Shown here: piece after piece, positions 16,134 to 21,664 of the stretch
Numbering within the stretch: position 1 is the stretch's first letter
Layout of the letters: every line of letters starts with the position of its first letter
IMG/VR virus record: IMGVR_UViG_3300020190_000412
Coordinates: 1 to 21,664 of that record
Length of the DNA: 21,664 nt
Origin: a virus
Strand: one strand, 5' to 3'
Position numbers and translations under genes: made by a program
The notes under the pieces: model-generated
What the model was told of the DNA's origin: nothing
Database searches by the model: none
The model's input: the letters and a program-made list of their open reading frames with translations, nothing else

Positions 16134-18593
16134 ATGGAAGTTGTAAAAAGAGACGGTACTAGAGAATATGTGAAGTTTGAAAAAATTTCATCAAGAATTA
16201 AAAAGCAAACCTATGGTTTGAACGAAGATTATGTTGACTATTTTGAAGTATCCAAAAAAGTAATTGCTGGTTTGTATGATGGGGTCACAACCGAAGAACT
16301 AGATAGATTAGCAGCTGAAACCTCAGCCTCGCTGGTGACCAGTCACCCAGACTACTCAACACTTGCGGCACGTATTGTGATCACCTCGTTGTACAAAAGG
16401 GTTGATAAAAGATTCACCAACACAGTTGACAAATTATACCACTACATCAATCCTAAAACAGGGGATAAAGCTGGTATGATTTCAGATCAAGTATACAAAG
16501 TAATTACTGAACACGCAAAAGAACTAGACGCTATGGTTGTTCACGATCGTGATTTTAATTTTGATTACTTCGGTTTCAAAACATTGGAGAAGAGTTACTT
16601 GTTAAAAATGTTTGGTGAGGTCGCAGAAACTCCTCAACATTTATACATGCGAGTTGCTGTTGGTATTTGGCTTGACGATTTGGAAATGGTTCAAAAGACC
16701 TACGATATGTTATCACAAGGATTGTTTACTCACGCAACACCAACACTTTTTAATGCTGGGACAAAAAGACCACAACTAAGTTCGTGTTTTTTGTTAGATA
16801 TTGACGATGACTCAATTCCTGGAATTTATAAAACACTGTCAGACTGTGCGGTAATCTCTCAAAATGCTGGGGGTATTGGAGTTAACATCCACAAAATTAG
16901 AGCTAAAGGTTCTTATATCAAAGGTACAAACGGAAGTTCAAATGGTATTGTACCGATGTTAAAGGTCTTTAATGAAACCGCCCGTTATGTTGACCAAGGG
17001 GGCGGTAGGAGAAAAGGATCAATTGCTATCTATCTTGAACCTTGGCACGCTGATGTATTTGACTTTTTGGATTTGAGAAAAAACCATGGAAAAGAAGAAA
17101 TGAGGGCACGTGATTTGTTTTTAGCAATGTGGACACCAAATCTGTTTATGGAAAGGGTTGAGTCCGATGGTTTATGGTCGTTGTTCTCTCCAGATGAAGT
17201 GCCAGGTTTGATTGATGCTTATGACTCACCTGAAGATAAAAAATTCACCGAACTCTATACCAAATATGAAAGAGATGGTAAGGCTATCAAAACAATCAAA
17301 GCTCGAGAACTTTGGGAGAAGATTTTGGATTCACAAATTGAAACAGGCACTCCGTATATGTTATACAAAGACGCTGTAAACTACAAATCCAATCAAAAAA
17401 ATCTAGGAACTATAAAGAGCGGAAATTTATGCTGCGAAATAGTACAATTTACCAGTAAAGATGAGATTGCGGTTTGTAATTTAGCATCTGTAGCACTACC
17501 AAAATTTATTGACATTCCTTCAGGGAAAGTTCGAGAAAAAAATAAAAAACTTAGAACTTACAATTTTAAAAAATTGTACGAGGTTGTATATCAAATGACA
17601 AATAATTTGAACAAAGTTATTGATATTAATTATTATCCAACACCTGAAACTAAAAATTCAAATTTGAGACACCGTCCGATTGGTCTTGGGGTTCAAGGTT
17701 TAGCAGATACTTTTGCTATGTTATCTATACCATTTGAAAGTCCAGAAGCACAAAAATTGAATAAAGAGATTTTTGAGACAATTTACTTTGCAGCTCTTAC
17801 AGCATCCAATGATCTAGCAAAAAGAGATAGTACCTACGCTTCTTATCATGGTTCACCAGCGTCACAGGGTAAATTACAGTTTGAATTTTGGGGTGTGGAT
17901 GTTGATCAACTATCAGGTCTATGGGATTGGTATGGACTTAAAGAGTCAATCAAAGACTACGGATTACGTAACTCTTTGTTAGTAGCTCCAATGCCTACCG
18001 CAAGTACCGCACAAATTCTAGGGAACAATGAATGTTTTGAACCGTTCACAACAAATCTTTATAAAAGAAATGTATTAAGTGGTGAGTTTGTAATTATCAA
18101 CAAACATTTAGTTGATGATTTAGTTAACCTTGGAATGTGGAACGACAGAATTAGATTAAAGTTATTTGATGGAAATGGCTCAGTCCAAAAGATTGAAGAA
18201 ATACCTGCAGACATCAGAGAAGTTTACAAAACCGTTTGGGAAATGAAAGGTAAAACAATTTTGGATATGGCACGTGATCGAGCTGTTTTTATTGATCAGT
18301 CACAATCCCTCAACTTGTTTATGCAAGATGTTACACCATCAAAACTATCTTCAGCACATATGTATGGTTGGAAATTAGGTCTCAAAACAGGTATGTATTA
18401 CTTGAGAACCAAAGCTAAAGCCGCAGCAATTAAAGGTTTAGGTGTTGATATGTCTCAATTAAATTCATTGGAAACGGAACAGACAACCACACCAAAAATT
18501 AAAATTGAAAACAATAACCTAAATATTTCAGAAGAAATGTTGAATAAAGTTTGTTCGTTAGATGATCCAGATTGTTTGACCTGTAGTGCATAA
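16134..18593 (+). CDS. nrdA: Ribonucleotide reductase class Ia, alpha subunit (NrdA), 819 aa
   Basis: NrdA reduces ribonucleoside diphosphates and holds the allosteric sites. An N-terminal ATP cone (about residues 1-90, starting MEVVKRDGTREYVKFEKIS) is followed by the catalytic barrel. Cys218 (SSCFLL) is one of the redox pair and Cys448 (VCNLAS) is the other. Asn431, Cys433 and Glu435 (NLCCEI) form the active-site trio that carries the thiyl radical. The radical-transfer Tyr pair is in KTGMYYLRT, and the C-terminus DCLTCSA has the CxxC pair that is re-reduced by thioredoxin or glutaredoxin. The blocks CFEPFTTNLYKRNVLSGEF and FIDQSQSLN are eukaryote-like. The frame also opens at TTG 16125, two bases after the nrdB stop, but the ATG at 16134 gives the canonical N-terminus, so I chose it. 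No intein or intron is visible, in contrast to many phage nrdA genes. Confidence 0.96.
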   Translation: MEVVKRDGTREYVKFEKISSRIKKQTYGLNEDYVDYFEVSKKVIAGLYDGVTTEELDRLAAETSASLVTSHPDYSTLAARIVITSLYKRVDKRFTNTVDKLYHYINPKTGDKAGMISDQVYKVITEHAKELDAMVVHDRDFNFDYFGFKTLEKSYLLKMFGEVAETPQHLYMRVAVGIWLDDLEMVQKTYDMLSQGLFTHATPTLFNAGTKRPQLSSCFLLDIDDDSIPGIYKTLSDCAVISQNAGGIGVNIHKIRAKGSYIKGTNGSSNGIVPMLKVFNETARYVDQGGGRRKGSIAIYLEPWHADVFDFLDLRKNHGKEEMRARDLFLAMWTPNLFMERVESDGLWSLFSPDEVPGLIDAYDSPEDKKFTELYTKYERDGKAIKTIKARELWEKILDSQIETGTPYMLYKDAVNYKSNQKNLGTIKSGNLCCEIVQFTSKDEIAVCNLASVALPKFIDIPSGKVREKNKKLRTYNFKKLYEVVYQMTNNLNKVIDINYYPTPETKNSNLRHRPIGLGVQGLADTFAMLSIPFESPEAQKLNKEIFETIYFAALTASNDLAKRDSTYASYHGSPASQGKLQFEFWGVDVDQLSGLWDWYGLKESIKDYGLRNSLLVAPMPTASTAQILGNNECFEPFTTNLYKRNVLSGEFVIINKHLVDDLVNLGMWNDRIRLKLFDGNGSVQKIEEIPADIREVYKTVWEMKGKTILDMARDRAVFIDQSQSLNLFMQDVTPSKLSSAHMYGWKLGLKTGMYYLRTKAKAAAIKGLGVDMSQLNSLETEQTTTPKIKIENNNLNISEEMLNKVCSLDDPDCLTCSA

Positions 18594-18625
18594 AAATATA
18601 TCACAAAATTCAAGGTGATATATTT
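18594..18625 (+). terminator. 11-bp perfect inverted repeat between nrdA and gp25
   Basis: AAATATATCAC (18594-18604) and GTGATATATTT (18615-18625) are perfect reverse complements with a ten-base loop, beginning right at the nrdA stop codon. The stem is A/T-rich and only short T runs follow, so it could be a weak terminator, an mRNA 3'-end protector, or a structure that hides the gp25 start six bases further on. It overlaps a TATTTATT motif at 18621-18628. Confidence 0.5.
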
Positions 18626-18631
18626 ATTTAC

Positions 18632-19093
18632 ATGGCTCAAGGAAAGACATATGGAATAAGTTTTCCATTCGTGGATAGTATTGAAGGTAAGTATTTGGAG
18701 TTAACCGAATACGTAACCGAAGAAATTCGAACAAATCTTATTCATCTTCTTTTGACAAGAAAAGGTAGTCGTTATTTTCTTCCAAATTTTGGGACAAGAT
18801 TATACGAATACATTTTCCAACCTATGGATGGACCAACATTTGCCGAGATTGAATCTGAAATTCGTGACTCAGTCCAACAATTTCTACCTAATTTACAGAT
18901 TACAAATATAATTATACGAGCAGCTTCTGATGAGGCTGCTGGTATGACTGTAACCACCGCTGGTAATGTTGTAAATCCAGAACTCACAATTCCTAATCAA
19001 AATGTGTCCGAATATACAGCAAAAGTTAGAATTGATTATGCTATTTCTAATGATGTATTTAATTCTAAGGACTTTGTAATTATTAATATCTAA
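18632..19093 (+). CDS. 25: Baseplate wedge protein gp25, 153 aa
   Basis: gp25 belongs to the gpW/gp25 family and forms part of the wedge that connects the baseplate to the sheath. The core motif FLPNFGTRLYEYIFQP is at residues 49-64, preceded by a helix EEIRTNLIHLLLTRKGSR and followed by an alpha-helix (FAEIESEIRDSVQQFLPNL). The end forms beta strands with VRIDYAI. The length is somewhat over T4 gp25 (132 aa). The gp6 gene begins two bases after its stop, matching the conserved gp25-gp6 pairing of contractile-tail systems. The ATG lies only three bases after TATTTATT and has no SD sequence. An 11-bp inverted repeat separates it from nrdA. Confidence 0.93.
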   Translation: MAQGKTYGISFPFVDSIEGKYLELTEYVTEEIRTNLIHLLLTRKGSRYFLPNFGTRLYEYIFQPMDGPTFAEIESEIRDSVQQFLPNLQITNIIIRAASDEAAGMTVTTAGNVVNPELTIPNQNVSEYTAKVRIDYAISNDVFNSKDFVIINI

Positions 19094-19094
19094 T

Positions 19095-20936
19095 ATGGCT
19101 GAAAGAAAAATATCATACACGGCAAGGGATTTTGTGACAATTCGACAAGAACTCATCGATTACACTAGGACATACTATCCTGAGTTAATTGATAATTTTA
19201 ATGACGCTGCAATATTTTCAGTGTTTTTGGATTTAAATGCCGCGGTTGCGGACAATCTTCATTATAATATTGATAGGAGTATTCAAGAGACCGTACTTCA
19301 ATTTGCACAACAAAGATCTTCTATCTACAATATTGCAAGGACTTATGGACTTAAAATACCGGGACAAAGACCTTCAGTGGCTTTGGTTGACTTTTCAATA
19401 ACAGTACCAGTATTCGGAGATAAAGAAGATGAGAGATATTTGGGATCACTTAGGAGAGGAAGTCAAGTAATAGGTGCGGGACAAATATTCGAAACTGTTT
19501 ATGATGTAAACTTTGCATCACCATTCAATGTTGATGGTGTTCCTAATAGATTAAAAATTCCAAATTTTGATGTTAACAATAACCTAATCAATTATACAAT
19601 AACCAAAAGAGAAACGGTCGTCAATGGAATTACCAAAGTTTTCAAAAGAACCATATTACCAAATGATGTAACGCCATTTTTCAGTTTCTTTTTACCTGAA
19701 AAGAATGTATTAGGTATAACGTCTATGATACAAAAACCTGGTACCGCATATTCAAATGTACCATCAGATCAAGAGTTTTTGGGATTACAAGGTAGATGGT
19801 ATGAAGTTCCAGCACTTGCTGAAAGTAGAATTTTTGTAGAAGACCCATCTAAACCATCAGATGATCCTGCGATTAAAGTTGGCGTTTACATAGAAACACA
19901 ACAAAGGTTTATTACTGAGTACACACCAGAGGGTTTCTATAAAATAACATTTGGTGGTGGTACTAATACTGCTGACGATCAATTAAGAGAATTTACAGCT
20001 CTTGATGTCCCACTTAAAATTCAAAGGTATCAAAACAATTCATTAGCTCTAGGCTCTATCCCTCAAGCTAACACAACATTATTTATTCAATATAGAATTG
20101 GTGGTGGTCTTGGAACAAATTTGGGCGTTAATGTAATTAATCAGATTGGTTCTGTAAATTTCTTTGTCAATGGGCCGTCTGAAATTATCAATACTCAAGT
20201 TGTAAATTCCTTGGTTTGTAATAACCCTGTAGCTGCAATTGGTGGTGCTGGGTATCCTTCAACAGAGGAAGTTCGTAATTATGTTACCTATAATTTTAGC
20301 GCTCAAAACAGAGCGGTAACTATTCAGGACTATGTGGCTGTCTTGAGAAATATGCCACCACAATTTGGCGCTCCAGCAAAAGTTTCGGTCACAGAAAACA
20401 ATAACAAGATCAACGTTAATATATTATCATACAATCAGGACGGGCAATTAGTTCCTGAAGTTTCCCAAACCTTAAAAAATAATATTGCGGAATATCTTTC
20501 AAATTACAGAATGATCAATGATTATGTAACGGTTGGTAGTGCTCAAGTCATTGATATTGCAATAGATGTCTCGGTTGTTTTGGATGCGTCACAGAACCAA
20601 GGAGTTGTGATAACGAATATTATCGATAAAATTACAACATTCTTTAGTCCTGCGGTCAGAAACATGGGACAGAATGTTGTTTTATCTGAACTTTACAGAA
20701 TTATACAAAATGAAAACGGTGTATTGAGTGTTAATGATATTTCTGTTATTGGTAAAGTTGGTGGACAATATTCATCCGCACAAACATCCATGCCGTACTC
20801 CAATTTGGAAACGAAAAAAATATCACTAGTTGATAACACAATATTTGCGGAACCAAGTCAAATATATCAAGTAAGATATCCAAACAGGGATATTACTGTC
20901 AGAACCAAAAACTATCAATCAATTATTTTGACCTAA
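19095..20936 (+). CDS. 6: Baseplate wedge protein gp6 (baseplate J-like), 613 aa
   Basis: gp6 is the core wedge protein that dimerises to form the ring of the baseplate. The N-terminus has the family opening YTARDFVTIRQELIDY (residues 8-23), then DNFNDAAIFSVFLDLNAAVADNL, and the helical stretch IQETVLQFAQQRSSIYNIARTYG. A middle insert-like region has few conserved residues. The C-terminal half has the baseplate-J core: EEVRNYVTYNFSAQNRAVTIQDYVAVL and later strand-rich segments ending with IRNxxG-like VRNMGQNVVLSELYRIIQNENGV. The length is close to T4 gp6 (660 aa). It follows gp25 by one base between stop and ATG and precedes a structural gene with its own start region. Function is inferred from family and position. 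Confidence 0.9.
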   Translation: MAERKISYTARDFVTIRQELIDYTRTYYPELIDNFNDAAIFSVFLDLNAAVADNLHYNIDRSIQETVLQFAQQRSSIYNIARTYGLKIPGQRPSVALVDFSITVPVFGDKEDERYLGSLRRGSQVIGAGQIFETVYDVNFASPFNVDGVPNRLKIPNFDVNNNLINYTITKRETVVNGITKVFKRTILPNDVTPFFSFFLPEKNVLGITSMIQKPGTAYSNVPSDQEFLGLQGRWYEVPALAESRIFVEDPSKPSDDPAIKVGVYIETQQRFITEYTPEGFYKITFGGGTNTADDQLREFTALDVPLKIQRYQNNSLALGSIPQANTTLFIQYRIGGGLGTNLGVNVINQIGSVNFFVNGPSEIINTQVVNSLVCNNPVAAIGGAGYPSTEEVRNYVTYNFSAQNRAVTIQDYVAVLRNMPPQFGAPAKVSVTENNNKINVNILSYNQDGQLVPEVSQTLKNNIAEYLSNYRMINDYVTVGSAQVIDIAIDVSVVLDASQNQGVVITNIIDKITTFFSPAVRNMGQNVVLSELYRIIQNENGVLSVNDISVIGKVGGQYSSAQTSMPYSNLETKKISLVDNTIFAEPSQIYQVRYPNRDITVRTKNYQSIILT

Positions 20937-20987
20937 CAATTTAGTTTCTGTTTGGGTAAACTACATTTTGAAAAATAGTACTATTAC

Positions 20988-20995
20988 TATTTATT
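20988..20995 (+). promoter_or_regulatory. TATTTATT motif upstream of the last gene
   Basis: TATTTATT lies 17 bases after a TTTG at 20967-20970 and directly after a 12-bp palindrome AATAGTACTATT (20974-20985). The gene start is 15 bases downstream, so it is well placed for a promoter element. It is the fourth copy of the TATTTAT(A/T) motif. Confidence 0.33.
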
Positions 20996-21000
20996 CAAAA

Positions 21001-21005
21001 AAGGA
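21001..21005 (+). promoter_or_regulatory. Shine-Dalgarno sequence, the only clear one in the window
   Basis: AAGGA lies five bases upstream of the ATG at 21011, within the run AAAAAAGGATTTCT. No other gene in the window has an equivalent. It supports the chosen start and singles out this gene for different translation initiation. Confidence 0.6.
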
Positions 21006-21010
21006 TTTCT

Positions 21011-21664
21011 ATGTCCAATAGTTACAGAATCAGAACTCAAGTAGGGGTAGATCAACAGGTCAATGTTCAATTAGATCAAGATTTTGATCAATTAGAAATT
21101 TTATCATTAAAAATTAGACAAGAAGATGTTTATCCACGTTTTTGTGCTGATTATGGGGTTGTTGCTGGTAGGGTAATTGTAAATGACGGGTTTGGTGTTC
21201 CGAATGTTAAAGTCAGTGTTTTTGTACCATTAGATCAAGTCGATGTACAAAATGAAATAATATCGAATTTATATCCATATCGTACGGTAACTGATACTAA
21301 CGAGGATGGTTACAGATATAATTTGTTACCTTATGATAAACAACATGGGGGTCATACACCAACTGGAACATTTCCATCCAAACAAGATATTATTACAAAT
21401 CCAGTATTGATTGAAATTTACGAAAAATACTATAAATTCACCGTAAAAACAAATTCGAGTGGTGATTTTATGATTATGGGAGTACCACTTGGTGAACACC
21501 AGTTAGTGATGGATTGTGATCTATCTGACATTGGTCCTTTTTCATTATCAACTCAGGATTTAGTTGATATAGGACTTGCATTACCTGAAGAAGTTGATGG
21601 TAACAAATTCCCAGCATCTAACAACTTAGCGTTTTTACCTCAAATAGTCAACCAAATTAAAACA
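21011..21664 (+). CDS. Ig/carboxypeptidase-regulatory-like structural protein, 3'-partial (218 aa visible)
   Basis: The frame stays open for all 218 codons to the window edge. Residues about 54-70 (GVVAGRVIVNDGFGVPN) begin a carboxypeptidase-regulatory/prealbumin-like beta-sandwich domain, with the typical T-D-x-N-x-D-G-Y strand (VTDTNEDGYRY) near residue 96. The later NSSGDFMIMGVPLGEHQLVMD (about 157-177) repeats this pattern, as two linked domains or one with an insert. Such domains are used for adhesion or for decorating phage tails. It follows gp6, where T4 has gp7/gp8, so a baseplate-peripheral or receptor-binding role is possible but unproven. It is the only gene with a clear SD sequence (AAGGA), and a TATTTATT motif lies just upstream. 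The full length is unknown. Confidence 0.75.
   Translation, partial: MSNSYRIRTQVGVDQQVNVQLDQDFDQLEILSLKIRQEDVYPRFCADYGVVAGRVIVNDGFGVPNVKVSVFVPLDQVDVQNEIISNLYPYRTVTDTNEDGYRYNLLPYDKQHGGHTPTGTFPSKQDIITNPVLIEIYEKYYKFTVKTNSSGDFMIMGVPLGEHQLVMDCDLSDIGPFSLSTQDLVDIGLALPEEVDGNKFPASNNLAFLPQIVNQIKT

Noticed and set aside
20942-20963. Six-base stem TAGTTT/AAACTA after gp6 as a terminator
   Set aside because: The stem is short, A/T-rich, has a ten-base loop and no T-run follows.
1-21664. tRNA genes, CRISPR arrays, insertion sequences, inteins or homing endonucleases
   Set aside because: Intergenic space is short and I saw no cloverleaf, spaced direct repeats, transposase motif or LAGLIDADG/GIY-YIG/HNH motif; only local tandem repeats are present.

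Overview
This window is a segment of a T4-like (straboviral-type) contractile-tailed phage genome, almost certainly a virulent myovirus that infects a member of the Bacteroidota. The phage assignment rests on a set of recognisable T4-type proteins on one strand: a UvsX recombinase, a gp32-like single-strand DNA-binding protein, an RNase H/FEN-type 5' nuclease, a gp41/DnaB-type helicase, and baseplate wedge proteins of the gp25, gp6 and gp53/LysM types. The host inference comes from three things in the sequence. Twelve of the thirteen start codons I could inspect have no Shine-Dalgarno sequence. Two intergenic regions carry a TTTG-(17-19)-TATATTTA arrangement close to the Bacteroidota -33/-7 promoter. 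The ribonucleotide reductase is of the eukaryote-like class Ia subgroup that is common in Bacteroidota.

Layout, all on the + strand and tightly packed. (1) 1-8842 is the left baseplate/tail block: a 670-aa tail protein that is probably cut by the window edge, a 106-aa LysM-like baseplate protein, and a 2171-aa hub-like giant whose last 190 residues look like a degenerate peptidoglycan-hydrolase domain. The three genes overlap each other and are probably translationally coupled. (2) 8864-9814 holds two small unrecognised genes, the second with a 15-residue Pro-rich tandem repeat and a coiled coil. The block is closed by a strong intrinsic terminator at 9839-9870. (3) 9904-15143 is the replication/recombination block: gp32, ribose-5-phosphate isomerase B (rpiB), uvsX, 5' nuclease, a 149-aa unknown and the replicative helicase. 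(4) 15160-18593 is nrdB-nrdA. (5) 18632-21664 resumes the baseplate: gp25, gp6 and a partial Ig/carboxypeptidase-regulatory-like structural protein running off the right edge.

The genes form a coherent programme. RpiB would help supply ribose-5-phosphate, NrdAB reduces ribonucleotides to deoxyribonucleotides, and gp32, UvsX, the 5' nuclease and the helicase use them in recombination-dependent replication. The flanking genes build the baseplate. I saw no tRNA, CRISPR array, transposon, intein or homing endonuclease, and no intergenic stretch longer than 100 bases. The points most worth following up are the giant fused hub, the rpiB gene inside the recombination cassette, the bacterial-SSB-like tip on gp32, and a recurrent TATTTAT(A/T) motif found only just upstream of genes.
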